Assembly: GCA_037179385.1 (NCBI GenBank)
Contig: CM074185.1
Location: forward strand, 50,595,000-50,658,999
Reading direction: 5' to 3'
Source: Holothuria scabra
Taxonomy: Eukaryota > Echinodermata > Holothuroidea > Aspidochirotida > Holothuriidae
Length of the DNA stretch: 64,000 nt
The translations under genes and the position numbers were made by a program. Under the pieces are notes generated by a model, which saw only the letters and a list, made by a program, of their open reading frames with translations, did no database searches and had not been told where the DNA came from. Below, in pieces: positions 22,748 through 34,700 of this stretch. The first letter of the stretch is position 1. Each line of letters opens with the position of its first letter.

Positions 22748-25700
22748 GTTAGTTGAAATTATGTACTGTATTGCATAGTGCACTATTGTGTAGTCAGCAT
22801 CCTAAGTTCACAGTAAGAGCATCTGCCTCTCATGCGGAAGGCCTGGGTTCAATTCCCAGGTCGAGTCATGCCAAAGACTCAAAAATGGAACATACTGCCA
22901 TTGTGTGTGATGCTCCTCATATGCAATGGAGTAGGGAAAACAAGCCAGTGAGCCGCAACTGGAAAAAAGGCCATGGTGGGCTCAACTTGAACCAATACAG
23001 TAGGTTGGAAACTGAGCAGTAAGACTCTATATAACTATCTTACTGACCTACTGTAAGTTTACAGTGGTGGTATGGGAATATAAGTACTGTAGCAGTGTTC
23101 TACACTAGCAAAAGTTACAATCAACCCCAGGAAGATGTTGAGGAGGATGATTCAATACCAAATGTTTCAAATATTGCACTCCTATACAGTAAGTCATATT
23201 TTGCAATAGTGGCAGATCAAATGAAAACAAAAGAAATAAAAAATAATTACTAAAACCAACCAAAATAAAAACCAAAGAAGCAGCTTAGGGGAAAGTGTTT
23301 TAAAAGAGAAAAAAACAAATAGGCCTATGTTTGAAGAGTGTAAATTTGGGAGATTACCATTGATTGTGGTTACTTTATAATTCATTTACACTAGATCCAG
23401 ATGTGATCACCTGATCACACTGCTCAAAATCTAATTTGTATTGGACATGCTGATTAGACCTGGATCTTCAGTATTTGCCTGGTTGTTATCATGGTAAGAG
23501 GCAGGTGTGTAGCCAAGATTGTGTCATGGGGAGGGGGGGGGGGTTTGGTGTCATGAGGGGGGTATTGGGACCCGTCATGAGGGAAAAGTCAAAGGATAGA
23601 GATAAAAAAAGCTATTTTAGGTTTTTTTTGCGTCGCAAGGTTGGGTCATGGGGTTCTGACCCCCCCCTACCCCCTCCATGGCTATGCCATTGGTACAGGT
23701 AAGAAGGCAGGATCAGTCTCCACACAGGTGATTACATGCTACTGTATTGGGTCAATGGTGACTGGATTACATGGTACTGTAAATCAGTGTGATTCATTTG
23801 GAGGCCACTTCCTCTGAAGCACCCATTCATGCACGTAAGGCCATCGGAGCATGAGACAAGTGTAAATGCTTCAGAATGAAGCCATACATTTAATTTGATC
23901 TAGTGATAAAGGTGGGCTATCAGAGACAGTGTAAATGCACCCAAGGTCCTTTCTTATTAAAAGGGCCTCTGTGAACTGAATAGCCCTTTCATTTAGACAG
24001 AAAGTCTTGGCTGGGAGGTGATAAGTAACTAGAGTTCTTTAGTCCTAGGGGAAAGGCAAGCAGCAATACATTGAATTTAGGAAGTACTGGTCAGTACACT
24101 ATCTGAGCCACTAGTCAGGTAACACTGAGGCAAAACTGTCATTATATGTTTCACTGTGCAGTATCATGTGTACAGTAATACTGTGCATCTGCTTAAACTT
24201 TTGTCAACACTTCACACCTGCCCTCATACAGTAAACTGTCTTTACCAATGCAGTGAGCTTACTTTATGAAGAGGCAGATTGGCAAAATTTGCATTGGTGT
24301 AGAAACTTTTAGCCTTCGCATTGTAATTCAACTGGGCAGTGTTGCATCTCAGAAATTTGAGTCCTCGACCTAAATTTCCTGAAGTGGTGGCGGTTTAAGA
24401 AAAGTCGGTCCAACATCACCAGGAAAGTCAGGGAGTTTTGGGTGATCAGTGGTAGTGAGTTTATTTTTCCGCTAGTAGTGGTTGGCTGTTGCTGGTGCTG
24501 CCTGCAGCTAACCACTTCTGACCACCTTAGCTACAGTCCATCCTTGAAACTGAGGATAAATTCTGATTGCAGCAATGTTTGAGACCATAGGACAAGTACT
24601 TAATAAGACATCACTACATGTTGTAACAATGCCATAATATGATTCAAATATAACTTCCAAATCTTTCTTTTACAGTAATCTCTCTGGGTTAGTTAGCTAG
24701 TTAAATGGAGTTTTAAGGCCAAGTTTTCCAACCTACTGGTTCAAGTTGAGCTGTCCACGGCCTTTTTCCAGTTGTGGCTCACTGGCTTGTTTTCCCTACC
24801 CCATTGCTTATGCGGAGCATCATGCACAATGGCCAGACACAAAGTTGTAATCTCTCTGAGATAATCTGGTTTCACATTTTAATTAATTGTAATGCTGATT
24901 CCCATTTCTTTCAGTCTTTATTTGGAAAATATGGAAAAAAACGATGCGTCACATATCTTGCTTCATATTTCTCAAAAGTTGTTTGCTTTGTATTAATGCT
25001 TTTTTGGTATGCTGTAACTTTGAAACTTCTTGGCAGTTTTGCCTGTGGGTTGTGAAAGTGAAATTATCATTTCTGTTCATTAATATTTTCTGGCACAGAT
25101 GTTTTTGTCCTAGAAAGGCAATATGACTGCCAATAAAAATTTTATGATTAATTCTTGTTTCCTTAAGTCGTACAGAGGGTAATACCCTATCCTCCTTTCT
25201 CCGTCCCCTCCCCCATTGAAAATACGATTTTACTTTCTGCATATTAATTGTAAAGGAAGCTTTGCTTTGTACCATGCTGCGCATTACTTTTGATGTTGCT
25301 TCTCTAAGACAGAGGAGACAATGTTTCCACTCAACTATAATAAAATTTAAGTACTTAAACTGTCAAAACAATCAATCTCTTTTCTTGAGAAGTCTGGCCT
25401 TGAGGAAGTAGTTTATTAGTTGCTGCCTTTGTAAGGCTAACATTTGCTCTTGAAAGATTTGTATGCAGTTCAAGTTGAGTTTAACGTACTATACTGTACA
25501 GAGTGTGTTCACACTGGTAATGTACAACTGTGATTATTTGGATTTTTATTTTCTTATTTTGTTATAACAGGACAGCTTAATGTAGCTCTGTACAAAAATA
25601 AATCCTTTGTCTTGGTGAATGGTAAGTAGTATTTTTCTTGTATTACGCTGTTCAAAGATTCTGCTCAAGTGTGTAATACTGTATAGTGACATAGGTATTG

Positions 25701-28700
25701 AAGGATCTGCATTTATTCACATGGCTTAAGAAACTCTCTGCTGCCTTGTTGCCCTGTCAGGCAACCTATCTTCTGAAATACTGTAAGTTATGTTTTGGTT
25801 GCCCAATACTGTATAGCTTGTATGTTGCCTCAATAGAGAGTTATTTAAGATCACAGAAAAAAGCCTTGTGCAATTTTTCTGTTGCTCTCTTCCAAGGCAA
25901 TTACTGAGAATTCCATGTGAAAAAAGGGAATACTAGCAGAAAGATAAAAGTAGTGAGTTAGTGTTCTAATTTTCAATGGGTGACTTCAATAGACCAATTT
26001 CCAAACCGCAATTACAATGAATCGTGGGATATAGTTTTGGGTGTTGCATCAATTTTAACCGCAGTAAAATGCCATTGACAAAAATGACAAACACCAAAAC
26101 TCTATCCCACAGTCCTTTGTAATTGCTATTTGGAAATAGGTCTATAGGGTGATGATTCAGCTTTGATTAATTTCGGGTAGTTACAAGATGGGAGCTTGGT
26201 AAGTCATATAAGATTCTCCATGATTCTGTTGGATACACTGGGCCACATTACTGTTTTGGGTGTGGCAGAGATAAATTTTGGGGTCCACACCATAGTTTTC
26301 CTACATGTCACTGGCAGGTTACAGTATGAAGGAAGGACTTCAAAGTCTCCTTCATCAGCCCGACCAACTCAAAATGAAGATCATAGACTGTTTTAGACAT
26401 AAATTTTCCAGGGTGAGGGACTGAGAATTGTGGAAAGAGTATCTAAGCACAGAGCCACAATCATTTAGCATCTAAGATCAGGATATTATGCCAACCAAAT
26501 GCTTAGACAGGTGTCATAAGTCTAAGATAGACACCAGACAAATCTCAGTTTGCTCTTACTAATACTTACAAAAGAAAGTTATTGCTTACTTGCCGAATCT
26601 AAAGGAGTCAGTACCACAATAAATTTTGAATCCAAATTTATTCCCCAACGTTCACAATCTCATGCAAGCGATTTGATGTATCTTGGAATTTCTTAACAAC
26701 AAGAGTTCATTTGCAACATACCAAAGAAGATTACACTTTATACAATTGTCAAACATTCAGTTCAAGCCCATGGCTTGGTCCAAATGCAATACTCTATTTC
26801 TGGCAAGTTTCCCTGGTAGGTCAAGACTGTTTTACAAATGGAGTTGAAATATACCACCACCCTTTTCAAAGAAACACATGTTTGAACAAAATAGCCTGAG
26901 TTAGCTTACACCCAGTTTCACAGGTATCATTATTTCCAGTTTCCCATACAGGTGGCATACTTGGCTTTGGCACATGGTTCACAACATTAAATAATTTTGG
27001 CCCACACAAATACTTTTGTAGTATAGGTAATATTTCTGATTTCCTGCACACTTAAAGAAGTAACATAAACACTTATGGGTCTGAACCCTCTAGGGAACTT
27101 GTTGATGTCACCATGAAGCCTTCCACTTAGAAAGATGTCAAATCTTAGGTTACTATTCTTGAAAGGGAAATGTTGGGTTTGATTAACAAGGAAATTTCAT
27201 CCTTTTATAACCAAGAATGTATTGGCAAAGAGTTATAAGTAATTACAAAGTAGGCAGTATTGTAGCCTTCTTTCCAAGATATAAGCTTCTCTTAGAGAGA
27301 AATTCAGTTGTTTGTTGTTCAAGAATAATTTGTTCACCCAAACTTTCAACATTTCAAAAGATGCAACTTCCATAGCTCTTCTTGTGCACAATACATATTT
27401 TGAGGAGATGAAGCTATTTCTGGGGTTTCTTATTGAGACCGAATGATTTGAAAATGACTCGAGCTATTTACTTTCAATGCTATGTTGGAACATTTTAAAC
27501 ACAGTATTTCCCTTTAAGTATACAATAGTTGCTACCACCGGGGTCAGCAAGTTTTATGCTTTATAAGATGGTTTGCAATGACCTCCTGGTGTGAGCATTT
27601 CATGAAATGAGCTAATCTCTGCTGAATGCCCTCAAGCTCATCTTGTAAATTTGACTGATGTGGATCCCATATGCAACAAGCATACTCCAAAATGGGCCGA
27701 AAGAGACCCTTTTGTGCAGATAGCCTCACATCACAAGAGCAGAAAGATAGGTTTCTATAAAGTATTCTTAAAGTCTTATTGCCCTAGTTGCAGATGGACT
27801 GAATGTCCAATATCCCAGTTTAGATAGTTCGAAAGTGAGGTTCTTTATTGAGTCAATCTTAACTAACTTTACATTGTTCAATCGAGACACAATGGAAACT
27901 TATAAATCAAATTAGTTCTCAGGTAGTACACACTCCAATTTTGCTGCTGCAGTTCCTATCCCCCAACCAGACTTCACATTTTTGGTTTCGATGAAAAGAG
28001 AAACCTATGCATTCATGATGGCGTGTGTGTGTATGTATGTGTGTATGTGCGTGTGTATGTGTGTGTGTGTGTTTGTGACACTTTGCTTGTTTACACGATA
28101 TCTTGAGAAGGGAAGATCTGACAGTTCTCAAACTTGGTACACAGATACCCCATACTGAGAGGAAGAACCCTATTTATTTTGGTTGAGGTCAAAGGTCATC
28201 TGGGGTCACAGGGGGTCAAAAACCAAAATCCTTGTTTACACAATATCTCAAGACAGGAAACTTGGATTAATTTCAAACTTGATATGTTGATGCGTTATGA
28301 TGTAAGGAAGAACCCTATTGATTTTGGTGGAGGTCAAAGGTCATTTGGGGTCACGTGGGGTCAAACCCCGAAATCCTTGTTTACACGATATCTCATGGTA
28401 GAAAACTTGGATTAATTTCAAACTTGATATGTTGATGCGTTAGGATGTAAGGAAGAACCCTGTTGATTTTGGTGGAGGTCAAAGGTCATTTGGGATCACA
28501 TGGGGTCAAACCCCGAAATCCTTGTTTACACGATATCTCATGGTAGAAAACTTGGATTAATTTCAAACTTGATATGTTGATGCGTTATGATGTAAGGAAG
28601 AACCCTATTGATTTTGGTGGAGGTCAAAGGTCATTTGGAGTCACATGGGGTCAAACCCTGAAGTCCTTGTTTACATGATATCTCATGGTAGAAAACTTGA

Positions 28701-31700
28701 ATCAATTTCATACCTGATATGTTGATGCGTTATGATGTAAGATAGAACCCGATGTATTTTTGTGGAGGTCAAAGGTCATTTGGGGTCACATGGGGTCAAA
28801 ACCTGAAATCCTTGTTTACATGATACATTATGGTAGGAAACTTGGATTCATTTCAATCTTGATAGGCAGATGCGTTATGATCTAAGAAAGAACCCGATTT
28901 ATTTTCGTGGAGGTCAAAGGTCATTTGGGGTCACACCCAGAAATCCTGGTTTACACTATATCTCAAGGTAGGAAACTTTGATTCATTTCAAACTTGACAT
29001 GTTGATGCGTTATGATGTAAGAAATAACCCAATAAATTTTGGTGGAGGTCAAAGGTCATTTGGGGTCACATGGGGTCAAACTCCGAACTTCTTGTTTACA
29101 CTATATCTCAAGGAAGGAAGCTTGGATTGATTTCAAACTTGATATGTTGATGCGTTATGATGGGAGGAAGAACCCTATTGATTTTGGTAGAGGTCAAAGG
29201 TCATTTGGGGTCATAGGGGTCAAACTCTGAAAACCTTGTTTAGGATAGCTCAAGGTATGAAAGGTGGATGGATTTCAAAATTAGTATGTAAATGAATTAT
29301 GGTGAGCAGATGGTCTGTATAAGGTTATTTTTTGTGGAGGTGAAGGGACATCTGGGGTCATGATCGGTCAAACTTTGAAAAACTTGTCAAAATGGGATGT
29401 CTCAAGGTAGGAAACTTGGATGGATTTCCCAATTAGTATGTGGATGTGTTATGGTGAGTTGAAAGTACTGTACCTGTTGTTTTTGGTGGAGGTCAATGGT
29501 CATCTGGTATCACCTGGCATCAAACTCTGAAAACCTTGTTTGCAGGATATCTTAAGGCACAGTATGAAAGAAAAACCAGTCACTTACAGGTGGAGACAAA
29601 GGCTATTTTGGGTCACCAGTTGTTACAAGAAATGTAGCATTTTATTGAAAAGAGCATGTATGTATCATCGAAACCTCAATGCATTTTTGCATTCTGGTTA
29701 GAAATGACACCCAAATTTGTCAGCCCTATAATTGGTCACAGTCTCTGCATTTGGCACCCAGGAATATTAAAGAAAATGCAGCCAGCCCGAGCCAGGCTCT
29801 CTCAGCAGATATTAAACAGTAAATGCAGGGAATCTGTGGCTTTGTGCATCCAACAGTTGGATTGCAGTCCCCCGGTAATAGCTCCTCAGCCATACATTGG
29901 CATGCAGAACCAGACCAGGGTGCTGACTGTGTGTGCTAAAAGGAATAGCAGTTCACTATGCAAATATGTTGCAAGACTTACAGGTAACTGCTCTTTGGAG
30001 GAGTACGGCTGCCCTTAGGCACCATAATCATCTTCAATTTGGAGGATTAGCCAGGAACATGAAAGGACTTTATGTGGTAGTCATAGTGTGCATATGGAAA
30101 ATATTGTTTACTCCTGAAAAATGGATCCTTTGTATGTAGTATTTCATGAAAAGTGGGACCAGTACCCTCCTCTATATCTGCCTATGGTGTTTTTCTTTAG
30201 TGAAAATTCATTCAAGCTAAGGTTTTAACAGAGACATAGGGTCAGTGCAAATTGTTCTTAACTAGAAAGTAGTCAACTATTGTCCAGAAAACTTCCCAGT
30301 TTTATTACGTCAGAATTTTGTTCCAAAAACTGCCAAGAAGCCTGTAAAGCACATACATGTTCAGAATGCCATACATTATCTTACCTCAAGGTGCATTTGC
30401 CATAAACCTGTACTGTGTCCATTGTATGCAACATTGAACAAAAAAAAATGTCTTTTGTACAGAATTTTCTTTCAAAACTGCTGGCTACAATCTGCATTTT
30501 TGTTCACAGTTGTTCAAGGCATCTTCGAATCTGAGAAGCATGCTCTGAGTACCTATGTCCAAGTAAGTTTTAGTTTCAGTTCACATTTTATTGAGGAATG
30601 ATCATGTCTTTATTGCTTTCTCAAGATTTCAAAATGTCCATGGGATGAGGGTTTAAAGGTCTGTATGTGCACTTTGTGCAACACTGCAATAGTAGTAACA
30701 GACTGAATGTAGAACACACAAGCAGGGCAGGGTTTGTGCATGTCCTGGAAATCTTAGAAAGTCGAGGGAAAAATGAAATTGAAATTTCCAAGCCTGGAAA
30801 GTAAATTATTGAGCAAATTTTTCAAAAGGTTCTGGAAAACTCTGGAAACTTCAGGAATTGGACTTTTGATGTTTCAGTTTTCCAGATGCTCAGATATATT
30901 GCTTTCTTGAAAAAAAAAAAAAAAGATGGGAATATGGGATCTGACTGTTTTTAAAAGTTCTGGAATGTCAGTTGAGGTCCTTGAAAGTCATTGAAAAGTC
31001 ATGGAAATTTCCTGTTTTGAATGGGCACTAACCCTGAAAAATAGTGAGAGGCATTTTGCCAACATATATATAGACCTATATATATATATGCTGTCCTGCT
31101 AGTTGTATGAAGTATCAGGTGCTTGCTCTAGGGATTATTATTATTTCATTTGACAATTTTGCAAGGGTTTCACTTTCAGAGAGATGTTTTATGGAAGTAG
31201 TAGGCTATTATTTCTCTCACCAGGATAAGTTACAGATGTCCATAGCAGTACTACACTTGAACAATTCTCTTTTGTTATCAATTATTTACCAAGTTTAAGA
31301 ATCAATAGCTCTCCTCAGAGAAAATTTGTCGGTGTTTTGTCTTTTTATATCTTTAGGTTGCCATAGAGTTGAATGGTGAGAAGTTGAACACACAGTATAC
31401 TAAGCTTGTGGAGAGAACAAACGGACCTTACTACAAGGAAATATTTTGGTTGTAAGTATTGCATTCTTTCGAGTATAAGGATAATTGGTAAAATAGCTTC
31501 GTTTAGATACATTGTGTTCTGGGTACAAAGTAATTGGAAACAGGAAAACAATTCGACAAGAATATGTTAAAATTCAATTGAAGCAGGAGTAGTTCTTTAT
31601 TGGAAATGGTAGTTTTTATTGCACTTATATAGGTTTCCCTTGCAATAAGGAAAAAGAGAAAAGTCTATAAAAAGTCTAGTATTTAGTCCTCGAATTCTGT

Positions 31701-34700
31701 GTATTTGGTATGAAATAATTGCTGCATATATGGACATGACATGTGAAACCTTACATTTTCAGTGGTTGAAATTGTGTTTAGTGTGCATTCATATTCATGC
31801 TGGGTAAACATAACTGCTTGCATGGCTACCCAAACAAAAAAAAGCGAGTACCTAGCTGATCCCAATACACAGTGGATACTTGGGTAGCGTACCCAGTATT
31901 GTGGTTACTAAATTATAGCAGCATTTCACTAGTCTTATGTTCATAAGATATGTACTGTATGTGAGTTACAGATCTATATTGTTGAGGTAGCGATAATATT
32001 CATAAATTTAAGAACACTCAGGGACTGCGGAGACAGGGGGCTAGGGGGGCTTTAGCCCCTGCACTTTATTTGCCGTGGGTATTTTGGACCGCCTTAAACT
32101 GCATTTATTTTATTGGACATATGGCTGCTTCTGGGGATGCCACAATAACCATTTTCCATTTATCGATGTCGCCAGCATTTCCGCGACGATATCGCAATAT
32201 CGCGCATTAGTCTAAACATTTTCCATCAGCGTCAAGGAAGCAAAACAGCTGTTTATTGCATGCAGCCACTACTGATTTCATACCAAAAGTGAGGGGAGAT
32301 TGATTATGCGTGCATGTAGCAATATTGATTGTGCAGAACTCTTCACAAGTCTAGAACGTATGTGAGCTGTTACAGTATTCATTGTATGCATTTTGACACA
32401 GCTTCCGATTTTATATCATGTTTTCTTGTGGTGGGTCAAGTGCAGATTTCATTTCTTGTGACATCATAAATTACGATCATTTTAGGTTACTGACTTAAGA
32501 CAAAAAAATAGGGATTTCACAGTGGTTTAGTCATTTATTTGATTTATTGCGATATCACATCTTGACAAAACATTGGTCGATACAGTCGGGGCAAAACTGT
32601 ATCGAAGATATCCCGATATCGTGGCAGCCCTAGCTGCTTCGATGGTTAGCCCCCGCACTTCAAAATTGGCTCCGCGACCTCTGACACTAAAATTGTCACA
32701 AGGTATTAACGTCTTGTTTGGTTCAAATCGAAAATGACAATAAAAAAAAAAAATTGACAGAAAATAGCCAAATAAGAAAACTAGTACTTCCCAAGGGTTA
32801 CAGTATTTTTATCTCTCTATATTAAATTTTGGGGTGTTTTCCAAATTAAAAAACCAAGCTTTCTTTAGCTTGAAGCTATTTATATACTTTGAAACTCTTA
32901 TTCAAAAGTATGGACCAAGAAGCTTTTTTCAATGAATGGTATCCTCTTGAGTGTCCGAGGATTCTTTTCTTTTCAGTACACATGAGGTGCCATCCGTATT
33001 GAATAGAAGACATAACATTGTGTAGTAAATCATTAGTTTCATAAAAATCATCAAATAGGTACCATGTATGCAGTGCTCAATTTAAAGTGATTCGTTGTAT
33101 TTCACAAAAAAGATATATGTAGGATTTTTTGTCAATCAGGGTTGAAGTTGTTCATTATTTGATGAACATGACAACAAGAGAACTAAAATTTAGAGAAAAG
33201 ACTACAAAATACTGAAAAGTTTGCAAGCTCTTTTGAAAGATGCTTTGTAATTATAAGCTGCTTAAGCCATGCCTATCTGACTTAAAATGAAAATTCAATA
33301 TGTTACACGAGCAATTTTCCCAAGTGGAATAAGTTTAGGCCCTATACGGTTTTTGTGGTAAGGCGCATGACGGAATTTAAAATAGTACCTATAGTAGCTC
33401 ATATATAGCCTACGTATGGATAGCAAATTCATGGTAAGTGGGTCTTCCTGCTTTCAGATGCAAAATGCATGGCTATGTTGGTTGAATACCAACTGAGTTG
33501 GCCTGCACATGGCGTTTTGTTTACTAAGTAGAGTGGTGCAGCATCAGAAGGGGTGTGATAGAAAAATTGAAGTACTCAGGTCTGAAATAACAGTGACATT
33601 TACAATACCTTGACCCAGGCTTAGGGTCCCCTCATTTAGCCCCCTCCCCATATTTGTGTTTCCAAAGATGGAAACAAGAAAAGAATTTTTTCAGTTTGTC
33701 TGTCATTGGTCGACAACTTTTTGTAAATATATTGGCATAATAAGAAGGAAAACTTTCAACATACAAAGCATATAAAGTGACATTTCCAACAATGTGGGAA
33801 GCATTTCTTTCACAATATTCTAGGACACAAGGTTTTGATGGTACAGTACCTGCTTAAATATTGGGTGTAATGAGGAAAGTGCCCCAAGTAATCCTGGTCC
33901 AGTACCCACAAGCTAAAGCCGGGCCTGAAAATACTTTCATCTAATGGCCATCATATTGTTAACCAAAGTGACATTTTCTACTGTGTGGCGCACATCTATT
34001 TAACTTCGCCAAATTCTCATACGATCTTGGACAGAAGTATTGGGACACTTTTTCATAATATTCATACATCTTAGTAAGTAGGCTAGTGTACAGTAAAACC
34101 CCTGTTACCCTTTCCCAAGTTGTGTCCAAAAGAGTGGCTCTGTGAACAGCATAACAGTGGTCAACATTGGAAGGTGGAGCCAGGTACCGCAACAAGTTTT
34201 GTTCAAGATTGCAGTGTGAATCAGACAGTAGTAGCTTGCTTGCATGTAAGATTAGAAGTGATATTCCTACTGTCGCAAACACCAATGTGAGAAGCAACAC
34301 TACATTAGGATGAGTCACTCACTAGCCGAAGAAAATTTCATCTTCTGAAAACAAATTTCAAACAAAGTGCAATGTAATTTTTATGTGCTCTCTTTATTCT
34401 CAATATCTGCTAATGTTTAAAATTGAGAAATACTTTTAATCCTGTTTATTGTGGGCACTAAGAAAAACAGATTGAGATGTTTGTATGCAATATTTTTTCA
34501 AGATAAAGTAGTATCAGGTGGTAGATTTGAACTTGTTAATTACAATGATGGTTGAGTATGGAAGTAGCCTGTGGGCACAGTAGTAACATTAAAAAAAAAA
34601 TTAATGCCATAAACTTTTTATATTTTTTAGTTGTAGGTATTACCATGTAATTCTGGTAAAAGTCTTGAATTTGTGTTTTTTCAAAGTGTGGGAACCTTGC

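Larger units (their letters stand above)
31690..34570 (+). mobile_element. Decayed copy of the 61.0-63.75-kb element, interrupted by nested insertions
   Basis: Collinear similarity with intron 12: GTCACAAGGT..CGTCT.TTTG.TTCAAAT at 32694 and 62618, TACCCAGTATTGTGGT at about 31888 against TACCCGGTGTTATGGT at about 62506, the CTCTCTTTATTCTCA block at about 34388 against 63318, and TTGTATGCAATATTTT at about 34480. Terminal repeats are no longer visible. CpG has largely been lost compared with the CpG-rich 61-kb copy. Boundaries are approximate. Confidence 0.65.

Noticed and set aside
22790..22870. Functional tRNA-Glu gene
   Set aside because: The acceptor and D stems pair poorly, and the sequence continues into a SINE body shared with two other loci.
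28134..28415. 93-codon frame, and a similar one at 29039-29230
   Set aside because: They translate the 145-bp tandem repeat; the repeated peptide follows the repeat period.
28082..29570. CRISPR array
   Set aside because: Units are contiguous 145-bp repeats without unique spacers, in an animal intron.
29656..30018. 120-codon frame in intron 2 as an extra exon
   Set aside because: Exons 2 and 3 already join in phase within one C2 strand, and no family similarity is seen.
33959..34318. 119-codon - strand frame starting with a hydrophobic stretch
   Set aside because: It lies in the decayed copy of the 61-kb repeat family. The homologous place at 63.1 kb does not keep the frame.
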